A DNA stretch of 56,544 bases, from contig NZ_WNZY01000030.1 of the NCBI RefSeq assembly GCF_009725205.1, positions 1-56,544 of the forward strand. The letters are read 5' to 3'. A program made the translations under genes and the position numbers. This DNA is from Paenibacillus timonensis. GTDB lineage: Bacteria > Bacillota > Bacilli > Paenibacillales > Paenibacillaceae. Positions within the stretch are counted from its first letter, which is position 1; every line of letters begins with the position of its first letter. The notes below the pieces were generated by a model. It was not told the origin of the DNA. It saw only the letters and a list, made by a program, of their open reading frames with translations, and made no database searches. Below are positions 34,823 through 43,573 of the stretch, piece by piece.

Positions 34823-37129
34823 GTGAAGCTGAATTATTTCAAGTCTAAACTTTTTCAAAAATACACCTGGTCTTACTTGTTCATGCTGCTGGTTCCACTT
34901 GCATTGTTATCGGTCTTCATCTATAACAGCGCGGTCCGCAATCTCCGCTCCGAAATCGAACAATCTCATTTAAATCAGTTGTCTCAGGCCCGAACGATCG
35001 TCGACACCCATGTCAAACAATTAAGCGATATTGCCTCGCGGGTTGCTTACGACGTTCAGCTGGCCCGCTACCGCGTACACGACCCGTATTACAGCCTGGA
35101 AGCGATCAATGCACTCAAGAATTACAAAGCGACCAGCCCGATCATCGGGGAGATGTTCCTGTACTTCCATGGGGATGAGAAGATTTATTCCACCGCAGGG
35201 ATGACTAGCTTGGACGTGTTTCACGAGCATTATCATTTTCTGGACTGGGAGGGTCCGAAGCTGGTCCAGGATCTAAACTCCGTCAAGTATCCCGTCATCC
35301 AACCTACCGAGATGCTCAATCAAAATGGAAACATGCGGCAATCGGTCCTGGCCTACCTCGTGCCCATCACCCCGAACAATCCGAATCCGCATGGAACATT
35401 AATGTACTTGATTCGGAAATCAGAATTGACCGGGCTGATTGATACCATTCTCGGTAACTACGAAGGGTCATCCTATATTTTCGATAACAACGGTCGCGTA
35501 ATGGCCTCCAAAAACAACCAAGAACAACCGCTTCAGGGAACGGACCTAGAAAAATTGTTTACGCTTTCAACAGGAATCCACAGCATCGATTTAGGCGGGG
35601 TATCGCATTCGGTCGTCTCGGTCAAGTCGGACATGAATGGCTGGGAATACGTTACCTTGATGCCAAGCGCACAGTTTCTGGGCAGCGTTCTGCACCTTCG
35701 AAGCTTGATGATCTTGCTCTTGACCGTGCTGGTGGTCGTCGGAACCGCGGCCGCCTTGATCTTGGCCCGGCGACAGTTCCATCCCATCCACGATCTCCTT
35801 GAGTTCGCCGATTCCAAGTCGAAGTCTGGCCGGCCAGCCGCTGAACCTCGCAAATCCGGCAACGAATTGGACCGCATCCGCACGGCGCTGCAGGAATACA
35901 GCTCGCGTGCCGATTTGCAGGAGCCGTACGCGCGCAATCATTTTCTATTGATGCTGCTGAAATACGGAAATGCTCGCAGCCTGGTACCGCAGCTTTTGCA
36001 TTCACTGGAAATCGACCTGACCAAAGCTCAATATTTCGCCATGGTCATCGGCCGGGATGAGGAATCGAAGAGTCGGTTGGACAGTCATGATTGGCAGACA
36101 ATGATTGGCCGCCTTACGGCGGCGGAGGTTCCCGAATACGGAGCGCGCCTGTACAGCGTCGAGCTTCCCAAGCCGGGGCAGATCGCGTTAATCGTCGGCT
36201 TCGATAAGGTCGGTTCCTGGTCCGGGCCCGATCAGTTCCGCCGGATCGTGCATCGCATCCACGACAACTTGTTGGAGCGGTTCCGCATCGACCCTATGAT
36301 CGGTGTGGGTACTTATTACAACGATCCCGACCAGTTGAACCAATCGTTCATCGAGGCCTGCTCCGCCTTCGAGTCTCGGATGTTTGCCGGACACGGCAGC
36401 ATCACGTTCTTCGAGAAGCTGTCTCATACACCGGGAGAAACGTCATGGGTGCCGAAAAACGAGTTGCTGAAGTTATCTCAAAGCTTAAAACAAGGCAGTT
36501 ATGAGGTCGCGGCCCAAACGATCGGCGAGGCAATGAATGTGTTACAGGGTCCGGACCTGACCGTCGAGATGAAGCGCTGCATCAGCTTTGACATCTTGAA
36601 CGCCATCCTGCGCACAGGGATGGAGATGGGCATTCGCGATTGGACGCCCGATATTCCCGGATCCGATGCGTTTAATTCTTTGCAGGAGCTGGAGCGCCAC
36701 TTCCTCCGCCTCGCTTCTCGCATCTGTGAGCTTGCCCTGCAAAACGAACGTAAGGAAGAGCATTCCCTGATGGATCGGATCGTCGCTTATATCGACAGCA
36801 ACTTCATGGATCATGCTCTAAGCCTGGAGGCGATCTCTTGCAAATATTCGATTTCGGTATCCTATTTCAGCCGCTCTTTCAAGGATCAGATGGGCATCAA
36901 CTTCGTTCAGTACATCTGGCAGAAGAGAATGATGGCGGTGATGAACGACCTGACCTCCACCAACGATCCGCTCAAGGACATCATCCAGCGAGTTGGTTAT
37001 CTCGACACCCCGAACTTCATTCGCAAGTTCAAGAAGGAAACCGGCCTGACCCCGGGCCAATACCGTAAGCTCTTTTCCCAAGCGGAATCAAACGATCCGC
37101 CAATGTCAGATTCGGCTGATGTCGGGTAG
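34823..37129 (+). CDS. YesS-like membrane-anchored AraC-family regulator
   Basis: 768 residues from GTG 34823 (after AGGGGGC), matching the roughly 760 residues of B. subtilis YesS; earlier in-frame starts back to 34598 have no ribosome site. Membrane helix at about 16-36, a large extracellular sensor domain, a second helix near 290-312, a cytoplasmic linker region and a C-terminal AraC double helix-turn-helix (about 655-750: LSLEAISCKYSISVSYFSRSFKDQMG, ending TGLTPGQYRKLF). One-component design: ligand sensing outside, DNA binding inside. Divergent from the LplB-type permease operon, which it probably activates. A bidirectional terminator follows. Confidence 0.9.
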   Translation: MKLNYFKSKLFQKYTWSYLFMLLVPLALLSVFIYNSAVRNLRSEIEQSHLNQLSQARTIVDTHVKQLSDIASRVAYDVQLARYRVHDPYYSLEAINALKNYKATSPIIGEMFLYFHGDEKIYSTAGMTSLDVFHEHYHFLDWEGPKLVQDLNSVKYPVIQPTEMLNQNGNMRQSVLAYLVPITPNNPNPHGTLMYLIRKSELTGLIDTILGNYEGSSYIFDNNGRVMASKNNQEQPLQGTDLEKLFTLSTGIHSIDLGGVSHSVVSVKSDMNGWEYVTLMPSAQFLGSVLHLRSLMILLLTVLVVVGTAAALILARRQFHPIHDLLEFADSKSKSGRPAAEPRKSGNELDRIRTALQEYSSRADLQEPYARNHFLLMLLKYGNARSLVPQLLHSLEIDLTKAQYFAMVIGRDEESKSRLDSHDWQTMIGRLTAAEVPEYGARLYSVELPKPGQIALIVGFDKVGSWSGPDQFRRIVHRIHDNLLERFRIDPMIGVGTYYNDPDQLNQSFIEACSAFESRMFAGHGSITFFEKLSHTPGETSWVPKNELLKLSQSLKQGSYEVAAQTIGEAMNVLQGPDLTVEMKRCISFDILNAILRTGMEMGIRDWTPDIPGSDAFNSLQELERHFLRLASRICELALQNERKEEHSLMDRIVAYIDSNFMDHALSLEAISCKYSISVSYFSRSFKDQMGINFVQYIWQKRMMAVMNDLTSTNDPLKDIIQRVGYLDTPNFIRKFKKETGLTPGQYRKLFSQAESNDPPMSDSADVG

Positions 37130-37144
37130 TCGTTACTGAATGCC

Positions 37145-37186
37145 AAAAAAGGCCGCCTAAGCTTTGTAGCGCTTAGACGGCCTTTT
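37145..37186. terminator. Bidirectional terminator between yesS-like and SEC-C genes
   Basis: AAAAAGGCCG-CTAAGC pairs with GCTTAG-CGGCCTTTTT around a short loop. The A tract on the left and T tract on the right allow function in both directions for the convergent genes. Confidence 0.9.
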
Positions 37187-37203
37187 TGTTGATATCACTA
37201 AGT

Positions 37204-38373
37204 TTACTTACCGCAGCATTTTTTGTATTTCAAACCGCTTCCGCATGGGCAAGGTTCGTTGCGGCCGATTTTGTTGGATCGGACCTGCTGAACGATATGT
37301 CCTCGTATGGAGGGCGTCGCCGGTTGATTGCCGGACATCTCCTGCATCTGGCGCAGCTCGTCCAGCGTATGTCCGGCGTTAGACCACATCCGGGTATGGT
37401 CGTATACGTCGGTGATAAGAGCGACGGTTTGCTGTGCCTGTTGTTGGGACGTAAAATCCAGATCCCGTCTCTCAAACTCGTAGAGAAGATCCTGCAGCGA
37501 GGCTTCCATCGAGCAACTGAGCTGAATGTCATCGACCAAATACTCCGCGCTTTCCGGATCCAGGCGGAATTCCTTGGTAACGAATTCCCGCAGCGCCGTG
37601 AGCTGCGGGGTGATCTCAAAATAATCGTGATCCGCATATTTGAACAGCTCTTGCTGGTCCGGTACGAAATTAGGTTTCCCTTGCACCTTGTCTACGAGGT
37701 CCTCAAACTCTTTGTCTTCCATGTCCAACGATGCGATATATCCCTTCCGCAGCTCGAAATACTGATCCGTCCGCTGAAGAAAACTTTCAAGCTGTTGCAG
37801 CAATTCCTCTTCCAAGATGGATTTGCCGCCGTTCTGGGCATTGATGATTTCTACCAGTTTGGCCGGCGCGATGATTCCGTACAAATTGATCGCAGACATC
37901 AGGTAGTTATAGAGTTGATGGCTCCTTTGCAACGCTTTGCGGAATGACGGCTGGTCCAGCTTCCGGATAGCGGACTTTACTTCGTCTGGGATCACCAAAT
38001 ACAGCTGATTATTCTCAAAGAAGGTAAACAGCAAGCCGCGATCCAGGAAATAATAGTAATACCCGAAGGGAGTCGCGTTGCTGGGTTGATAGGAACCGTC
38101 CAGCAACGAACCGAACAGCTCCCATTCCTTGGGCCGGCTATTGAGGAGGGCCGCTTGGAGCGTCTCGGAGTCCTCCATGCCTGCCTGCACGGCGGCAATG
38201 AGCTCCTCCTTCTTCATCTTGGAACGTCCGGAGATGTTGTAGACCGAGGCTAACGCAGCCAGCCTGGTTTTGGTGAGGCTTGGAAGGATATCTGCCAAAC
38301 GCTGCATCCGCTCGCCAATGATGGCGTGCTTAATATTATTTTCTTCCAGCAATTGATGGGTATCATCGATCAT
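37204..38373 (-). CDS. SEC-C zinc-motif protein with Rho-N/SAP-like N-terminus
   Basis: 389 residues. The last 20 residues ([19 protein letters not shown]) are a SEC-C motif binding one zinc via three Cys plus Cys/His, as at the C-terminus of SecA. Residues about 25-70 ([37 protein letters not shown]) resemble the Rho N-terminal/SAP-like helical fold that binds nucleic acid. The middle (70-350) is helical and unrecognised. Function unknown; a nucleic-acid or ribosome-associated role is a guess from these domains. Ribosome site AAGGAG. The upstream Gfo gene is 22 bases away on the same strand. Confidence 0.82.
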   Translation of the reverse strand: MIDDTHQLLEENNIKHAIIGERMQRLADILPSLTKTRLAALASVYNISGRSKMKKEELIAAVQAGMEDSETLQAALLNSRPKEWELFGSLLDGSYQPSNATPFGYYYYFLDRGLLFTFFENNQLYLVIPDEVKSAIRKLDQPSFRKALQRSHQLYNYLMSAINLYGIIAPAKLVEIINAQNGGKSILEEELLQQLESFLQRTDQYFELRKGYIASLDMEDKEFEDLVDKVQGKPNFVPDQQELFKYADHDYFEITPQLTALREFVTKEFRLDPESAEYLVDDIQLSCSMEASLQDLLYEFERRDLDFTSQQQAQQTVALITDVYDHTRMWSNAGHTLDELRQMQEMSGNQPATPSIRGHIVQQVRSNKIGRNEPCPCGSGLKYKKCCGK

Positions 38374-38395
38374 TTGAAACTACTCCTTCTTGATT

Positions 38396-39382
38396 TCATT
38401 CGAACGGATATTTCAGACCCCACTGCCCGCGAATTTGATCCATCAGGCGCAGGATGGCCAGCGATTCATCCAGCGGGATGTCGCTGCTTTCGGTCAAACC
38501 GGCTTGCAGGGCCCGGCCAACAGCCTCGGCTTCATAAGCATAACCCTTAAAGGTCCGGTCATCGCTGACCGTCTCGGGCTCTTCCCCGTCGACGTACAAC
38601 GTAGCTGTGGTCGCGTTAAGGAACCCAGGCACGTAAATCTTACCGTTCGTCCCATGGATATACGCGTCGTTGCCGATCGCCAGTCGTACGGCACCATTCA
38701 AGGAGGCGGTTGCCCCGTTCCCGTAAGTCAACAACACGGAGAAGTGTTCGTCAACCCCCGTTTCCCCGAGGTGTGCCGTGCTTTGAACGCTTTGCGGATA
38801 CGGACCCAGCACCATGGACGCGAACGAAATCGGGTAGATGCCGGCATCCAGCAATGCCCCGCCGCCAAGTTCCGGATTGAGCAGTCGCCCGGACGGATTC
38901 CACCCCGCATCGAAGCCGAAATCGGCTTTCACCAGTCGAACTTCGCCAATCCGTCCGGCCGCCAGCCATTCCCGCACACGGTGAATGACCGGCAGGAACC
39001 GCGTCCACATCGCTTCCATCAGGAACAGCTTGCGTTCGCGCGCATAGGCAACCAGCTCTTCCAGTTCGGCGGAATTGACCGTAAACGGCTTCTCACACAG
39101 AACCGCTTTCCCTGCCCGCAGCGCGGTCATGACGTTGTCCTTGTGGTAAGGATGCGGTGTGGCTACATAAACGGCGTCCACCTCCGGGTCAGCCACCAGC
39201 TCCTCATAGCTTCCATACGCCTTGGGAATCCCGAACTTCTTGGCAAACGCCTCGGCTTTCTCCAAGTTTCTCGACCCGATGGCATACGCTTCGCCGTTAC
39301 TGGCGGATGCCAGGTCCCCCGCAAACGACTCGGCAATCCCGCCGGCCGCCATGATTCCCCACTTGATTGTCGCCTCTCCCAT
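38396..39382 (-). CDS. Gfo/Idh/MocA-family oxidoreductase (dihydrodiol dehydrogenase-like)
   Basis: 328 residues. Rossmann loop WGIMAAGGIAESFAGDL, then YVATPHPYHKDN and LCEKPFTVN near residue 93, followed by LMEAMWTRFLP and the GGGALLDAGIYPI strand. The MEAMWTRF-P motif is typical of the branch containing dimeric dihydrodiol dehydrogenase and 1,5-anhydrofructose or glucose-fructose oxidoreductase-like proteins. Ribosome site AAGGAGGAAGG. Fourth of five family members in the window. Confidence 0.92.
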   Translation of the reverse strand: MGEATIKWGIMAAGGIAESFAGDLASASNGEAYAIGSRNLEKAEAFAKKFGIPKAYGSYEELVADPEVDAVYVATPHPYHKDNVMTALRAGKAVLCEKPFTVNSAELEELVAYARERKLFLMEAMWTRFLPVIHRVREWLAAGRIGEVRLVKADFGFDAGWNPSGRLLNPELGGGALLDAGIYPISFASMVLGPYPQSVQSTAHLGETGVDEHFSVLLTYGNGATASLNGAVRLAIGNDAYIHGTNGKIYVPGFLNATTATLYVDGEEPETVSDDRTFKGYAYEAEAVGRALQAGLTESSDIPLDESLAILRLMDQIRGQWGLKYPFE

Positions 39383-39477
39383 TGATCCTTCCTCCTTCGA
39401 CGCGATCCTTACTTAGGCTAATTATACCTTTTTGCGGTGGATGAGGAAACGGAACGTATTGGAGCGGGGCCCCAAAA

Positions 39478-39550
39478 ATGCTGCAGTCTGTGCAACATTT
39501 TCGTGCTAACCGGTCGGAACCGCGCAAATTTATCGCACAAAGTGCAACAT
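39478..39550. repeat. Two-unit palindrome array, 52 bp period (locus R2)
   Basis: Unit 1 (39478-39498) is ATGCTGCA-N5-TGCAACAT. In unit 2 (39530-39550) the right arm TGCAACAT is kept and the left has decayed. Right arms are 52 bp apart. Arms match locus R1 at 130-202. It lies in the divergent spacer between the oxidoreductase and the gene at 39683. Confidence 0.7.
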
Positions 39551-39682
39551 TTGGAGTCAATCCCAAATTAACGGCCACATGCGCGCTCTGGTCTTGCCCG
39601 CCGATATGATATAATCGATAAGCGCGGGACGAGCCTTAACCATCGAATCCCGCAAATTTGCGAGTTTGAGAGGTTGGGCAAC

Positions 39683-40186
39683 ATGCTGACGTTTGAGCAG
39701 AAATTGGAAGTCTTCAAATCATTTCCCGAGCTGGAGCAAAGAAACGTTTCTCTGGGCCGGGTCAATTTTCACTATGAAGGCAGCGCTTATGACAAAAAAA
39801 CTGTCGTTTACCACCTGCACCCGAACGGGAACGGGTATGTTTACGCCGGATTGTTAGACGGTTATGAGACGGATGATAAAGGGTTCGTCAACATCCGGGA
39901 AATGGCGGAGCCGGTGCTGCGCCAACTGGTCCGGGAGACGATTAACGCAATGTCCGTCCGGGAGGGCGAAGCCCCCGCTTCACGCCCTGAAGCAACGGAG
40001 GCCCCCAACCGAAGCACGTCGCCCGGCGGCGTCTGGACGAATAGCAAAGGCGAAAAGCTGACACTCAAATACGAAGACGACTTGTGGTATATATACTCCG
40101 GCCTGAGCCTGGAGATGGCCTTCGATACCCGCGAGGAGGCCGGCGAATATTTGGCGGAGGAAGGTTTTTCCCCACTAAAAGGGTGA
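39683..40186 (+). CDS. Hypothetical protein, unknown family
   Basis: 167 residues from ATG 39683 (AGAGG about 8 bases upstream; an in-frame TTG at 39674 overlaps that site). Two parts are visible. Residues 1-95 have a mixed alpha/beta look with VVYHLHPNGNGYVYAGLLDGYETDDKGFVNIRE. A Pro/Ala/Ser linker (about 97-118) then leads to a short C-terminal module (GGVWTNSKGEKLTLKYEDDLWYIYSGLSLEMAFDTREEAGEYL). Not secreted. I do not recognise it. A good terminator follows at 40221. Confidence 0.75.
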   Translation: MLTFEQKLEVFKSFPELEQRNVSLGRVNFHYEGSAYDKKTVVYHLHPNGNGYVYAGLLDGYETDDKGFVNIREMAEPVLRQLVRETINAMSVREGEAPASRPEATEAPNRSTSPGGVWTNSKGEKLTLKYEDDLWYIYSGLSLEMAFDTREEAGEYLAEEGFSPLKG

Positions 40187-40220
40187 CCCGTTCCCCGTAC
40201 ACCAATGAATAACCAAAACG

Positions 40221-40249
40221 ACCATGCCTTACTGGGCATGGTTTTTTTA
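40221..40249 (+). terminator. Terminator of the gene at 39683
   Basis: ACCATGCC (40221-40228) pairs with GGCATGGT (40235-40242), followed by TTTTTTA. Confidence 0.88.
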
Positions 40250-40271
40250 TTCTGCCAAAAAAATAAATAAA

Positions 40272-40336
40272 ATGTTCAATAAATTGTTTGATTTTTGACA
40301 CAAAATGTTCAATAATTAAGTCAGACACAAATTGTT
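40272..40336. repeat. Short AT-rich repeats upstream of a 37-residue gene
   Basis: AATGTTCAATAA occurs near 40271 and 40303. GACACAAA-TGTTCA recurs at 40297 and 40324, ending in the inverted repeat AATTGT-TC-ACAATT (about 40330-40343). A TTGACA box lies at 40295-40300, but no good -10 at standard spacing was found. It may be an operator region. Confidence 0.45.
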
Positions 40337-40378
40337 CACAATTCGTTTGGCCAGTGAAAAGTAAAGGAGCGAATCCTC

Positions 40379-40492
40379 ATGTGGCAACCGGAGAAATTGA
40401 AAGGCAACGCTTTTCTGTGGATTGTTGGGCTAGGCACGTTTTATGCGGTGTTCTACACGGTATTTACTCTTCTCTCGATTCACGGTCAATAA
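40379..40492 (+). CDS. 37-residue single-pass membrane peptide
   Basis: A short open frame MWQPEKLKGNAFLWIVGLG... ending in LLSIHGQ. AAAGGAG is placed about 9 bases before the ATG. After a polar N-terminus, residues 11-33 form one membrane helix rich in aromatic residues. Not recognised; small proteins of this kind often accompany membrane enzymes but none is next to it. The repeats just upstream suggest its own regulation. No terminator is clear after it. Confidence 0.6.
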   Translation: MWQPEKLKGNAFLWIVGLGTFYAVFYTVFTLLSIHGQ

Positions 40493-40636
40493 GCCGCACA
40501 TTGTTGTAACCGCTGCCATGGGCTTCGGGCGCTCACGTCCGTTCCCGCGACATGCCGATAACCATACCTTTGTTCTAAGTCATTTCTACCGCCTAGCCGA
40601 TGGAGCTCCTCTCCCGCGCGAAGCGGTGTTTTTATT

Positions 40637-40665
40637 TTTGCCGGAGAGGAAAGGCAAGGTATAAT
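40637..40665 (+). promoter_or_regulatory. Candidate promoter of ypsA
   Basis: A perfect TATAAT (40660-40665) is preceded at 17 bases by TTTGCC (40637-40642), a weak -35. It lies 57 bases upstream of the TTG start. Nothing else is seen in spacer 40493-40721. Confidence 0.45.
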
Positions 40666-40721
40666 AGAGGACATGGCCATGATCGGCCGGCTTCATCCAC
40701 TGAACTTAAGGAGTTTTCCAC

Positions 40722-41315
40722 TTGAAAAATCTGCTCGTCACCGGTTATCGCGCCCATGAACTCGGCATATACAACCAGAAGCACCCTGGCATCCCCTATA
40801 TTTGCCAAGCCATTGCTAATCGCCTTGTTCCCTTGCTGGAAGAGGGGCTGGAGTGGGTCATTACTCCCGGCCAATACGGCGTGGATCTATGGGCATGCGA
40901 AGCGGTGTTTGATTTAAAGAAGCGGTATCCGCAGTTGAAATGCTCGATCATCACCGCCTATAGCCAACAAGAGGAGAAATGGAGCGACGAGAAAAAGGAC
41001 TACTATACGCAAATTCTCCGTCAGGTCGACCACTATGCGGCGGCCAGTAAAGAGGCTTACATCGGACCTTGGCAATTCACTGGCAGGGACGAGCTGCTGT
41101 TCCGCAAGACCGACGGGATCCTGCTCGTCTATGACGAGGACGCGGGCGAGGCCAGCCCGAAATTTTTCAAAGAACGCGCTTTGAAGAAGCAGGCCCAGGA
41201 CGGTTACCTGTACATCAATATCGGCTCTGAAGAAATCCAGGCAATCGCTAACGAGGAGCAGGAGCGGGCTTACCTCGACAGCGACATCCGCCCGGATGAA
41301 TCGGATCTGTCTTAA
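40722..41315 (+). CDS. ypsA: YpsA (DUF1273, SLOG superfamily)
   Basis: 197 residues, TTG start 8 bases after AAGGAG. Starts LLVTGYRAHELGIY, with WVITPGQYGVDLWACEAVF and SIITAYSQQEEKWSDEKKDYY, the conserved blocks of Firmicute YpsA. The SLOG fold is related to Rossmann and LOG-type nucleotide-binding proteins. In B. subtilis and S. aureus it affects cell division when overproduced; the biochemical activity is uncertain. A C-terminal tail of about 20 acidic residues is longer than in B. subtilis YpsA (180 residues). It stands alone. Confidence 0.9.
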   Translation: MKNLLVTGYRAHELGIYNQKHPGIPYICQAIANRLVPLLEEGLEWVITPGQYGVDLWACEAVFDLKKRYPQLKCSIITAYSQQEEKWSDEKKDYYTQILRQVDHYAAASKEAYIGPWQFTGRDELLFRKTDGILLVYDEDAGEASPKFFKERALKKQAQDGYLYINIGSEEIQAIANEEQERAYLDSDIRPDESDLS

Positions 41316-41467
41316 CCTTCTCGTGGTCTATATTCCCATCCCCATTCTCCCAATCTTCCGCATGAAATCCCCCCTTTTGTCACCTTCCGCCCGCCTCCAG
41401 ACTACACTGTTAGCAGAAAATCGCTTTCAGCACAGCAAGAGGTTTGCATAGCAAAGGAGGTATTCCC

Positions 41468-43084
41468 ATGAGCGAAAGGCAGCTCCCTACCGTTGCTTAT
41501 TTCAGCATGGAGTACGGTCTTCATTCCGATTTTAAAATGTATGCCGGAGGACTTGGCATTCTGGCCGGCGATTTCATCAAAGGAGCCAAAGACATTGGCG
41601 CACCGCTCGTCGGTATCGGCATCAAGTGGAAGCAAGGTTATACCGACCAGCGAATCGGCGAGGATGGACGGCCTTACGATACGTTTATCGATCACGATTA
41701 TGATTTTCTCGAGGATACCGGCGTGACGGTCACGGTGACGATAAAAAACGCCGAGGTTCCCTGCAAAGTATGGAAAACGGAAAAGTTCGGAAACAATCCG
41801 CTCTATCTGCTGGACACAGACCTTCCGGAGAGCGACTATGGTTGGATCACCGCACGCTTATACGGCGGCGGCTTTGGCGAGGAGCGCATTGCCCAGGAAA
41901 TTGTGCTGGGTATCGGGGGGGTTAAGGCGCTTCGCGCGCTGGGCATCCCGGTGGAGGTTTATCATTTCAACGAAGGGCACGCCGCCTTGGCCGCCACGGA
42001 GCTGATCCGCGAGAAAATGCAGGCCGGACTCACCTTCGAATCGGCCTGGCGGGACACCCGCGAAACGGTCGTCTTTACGACCCATACGCCGGTCAAGGAA
42101 GGCAACGAAGCCCATGCGCTGGATCTGCTTGCGGCGATGTCCGCCTTTAACGGGTTGACCCGCAACCAAATGGAGCGGATCGGCGGCAACCCGTTTAACA
42201 TGACCGTCGCCGGTCTGCGGCTTGCGCGCCGCGCGAACGCCGTTGCCGCCCTGCATGCGGAGACCGCAGGCCGCATGTGGAAGAACGTGGCCGGACGGGC
42301 GGAGATCATCGGGATCACGAACGCGATCCACCTGCCGACCTGGGCCGATGCGCGGATGCTCCGCGCTTATGATGAAGGCGGCGATGTATGGGCCGCGCAT
42401 ATGGAACTCAAGCGCGAGCTGATCGATTTGGTCCGCGAGCGCTCGGGAGCCGCGCTAGATCCGGACCGGCTGCTGATCGGGTTCTCGCGCCGTGCCGCGC
42501 CGTATAAACGGAGCGATCTGATCTTCTCCCGGCCGGACCTAATCGGCCCCTACCTCGAATCCGGCCGGATTCAACTCGTGTTCTCGGGCAAAGCCCATCC
42601 GAACGACGAGACCGGCAAACAGATCGTCAGCAACCTGGTGGCGATGATGAAGCAGTACCCCGGCAGCGTCGTGTTTCTGGAGAACTACGACATGACGATC
42701 GGCGCCAAGCTGACCCGCGGTGCGGACGTTTGGTTGAACAATCCGCGCCGGCCGCTGGAGGCGAGCGGCACCTCGGGGATGAAAGCCGCCGTCAACGGCG
42801 TGCTGAACTGCTCGGTCCTCGACGGCTGGTGGCCGGAGGCCTGCCTAGACGGCGAGAACGGCTGGCAAATCGGCGGCGGCTTCGAGTCGGCCGATCCGGG
42901 CGAGCTCGACCGGCACGACGGCGAAGCGCTCTACGACACGCTGCTGAAGCGGGTCGTGCCGACCTACTACGAGGATCGCCCCCGCTGGGTGCAGATGATG
43001 CGGCGCAGCATCGAAACGACCCGCGAGGCGTTCTCGACGCAGCGGATGCTGGAGGAGTATTACCGCAGGCTGTATATGCGGTAA
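41468..43084 (+). CDS. glgP: Alpha-glucan phosphorylase, short form (GT35)
   Basis: 538 residues from ATG 41468 after AAAGGAGGT; an earlier in-frame ATG (41444) lacks a ribosome site. The enzyme releases glucose 1-phosphate from glycogen or maltodextrin using pyridoxal phosphate. EASGTSGMKAAVNG carries the cofactor lysine Lys439; YFSMEYGLHSDFKMYAGGLGILAGDF marks the N-terminal glucan site and FNEGHAALAATELI the active-site region. It lacks the extra N-terminal domain of the roughly 850-residue group and is shorter than classical 800-residue phosphorylases. No glg biosynthesis genes adjoin it. Confidence 0.92.
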   Translation: MSERQLPTVAYFSMEYGLHSDFKMYAGGLGILAGDFIKGAKDIGAPLVGIGIKWKQGYTDQRIGEDGRPYDTFIDHDYDFLEDTGVTVTVTIKNAEVPCKVWKTEKFGNNPLYLLDTDLPESDYGWITARLYGGGFGEERIAQEIVLGIGGVKALRALGIPVEVYHFNEGHAALAATELIREKMQAGLTFESAWRDTRETVVFTTHTPVKEGNEAHALDLLAAMSAFNGLTRNQMERIGGNPFNMTVAGLRLARRANAVAALHAETAGRMWKNVAGRAEIIGITNAIHLPTWADARMLRAYDEGGDVWAAHMELKRELIDLVRERSGAALDPDRLLIGFSRRAAPYKRSDLIFSRPDLIGPYLESGRIQLVFSGKAHPNDETGKQIVSNLVAMMKQYPGSVVFLENYDMTIGAKLTRGADVWLNNPRRPLEASGTSGMKAAVNGVLNCSVLDGWWPEACLDGENGWQIGGGFESADPGELDRHDGEALYDTLLKRVVPTYYEDRPRWVQMMRRSIETTREAFSTQRMLEEYYRRLYMR

Positions 43085-43167
43085 ACGTGACGGCGGATGA
43101 TCTGCGGTGCGAGGGGCTTGCCCTTGCACCGTGGTTTTTTTTGCGGATGCGGCTGCACTTCTCACGT

Positions 43168-43335
43168 ACCATTGATCTATGGCGTAATGCAGCCCCCTCC
43201 CCTTGCACCATTGATCTATGGCGTAATGCTGCCCCCTCCCCTCGTACCATTGATCTATGGCGTAATGCGGCCCCCCTCCCCTCGCACCATTGATCTATGG
43301 CGTAATGCGGCCCCACTCCCCCACCCCTTCGCACC
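43168..43335. repeat. Four-copy tandem repeat, 39-40 bp
   Basis: Copies begin at 43168, 43207, 43246 and 43286. Each starts ACCATTGATCTATGGCGTAA, then a C-rich tract (CCCCCTCCCCT) of variable length. CCATTGATCTATGG is an imperfect palindrome (12 of 14 positions). It directly precedes array R6. Confidence 0.9.
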
Positions 43336-43517
43336 AAATGTATTCGAAAAATCGAATACATTTCAGCGTTTCCGACGGTTTCAAGGGAATCTATATGAAA
43401 TTTCATATAGATTTGCACACCAGCAAGAGTTCTACCCGGAATCTATATGAAAAATCGTATAGAATGCGGATTTTTTGCCGCCAGCCCCACTTTGTATATG
43501 AAAAATCGAATACATTT
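43336..43517. repeat. Four-unit palindrome array, 51/52/52 bp steps (locus R6)
   Basis: Units centre at 43349.5, 43400.5, 43452.5 and 43504.5. Unit 1 (43336-43363) has perfect 12-bp arms around AAAA; unit 2 (43388-43413) is a perfect 26-bp palindrome; units 3 (43440-43465) and 4 (43492-43517) are imperfect. Arms vary around (T)GTAT/CTATAT...GAAAAATC; the intervening 24-26 bases are unrelated. With the tandem repeat it fills the gene-free spacer 43085-43573. Confidence 0.85.
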
Positions 43518-43573
43518 CCGATATTACATAAAGAAACAAACCTCACAACCCTACATAGAAGGAGAAAACCATC

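Noticed and set aside
41416..41429. cre-like GAAAATCGCTTTCA upstream of glgP
   Set aside because: Two mismatches in the conserved ends of the cre consensus and no promoter to anchor it.
42730..43293. 187-codon Arg/Ala-rich frame overlapping glgP and the tandem repeat
   Set aside because: Shadow of glgP in another frame that continues into non-coding repeats.
43336..43517. CRISPR-like array (about 26 bp repeats, about 25 bp spacers)
   Set aside because: Repeats are divergent, each is a palindrome, only four copies exist and no cas genes are in the window.
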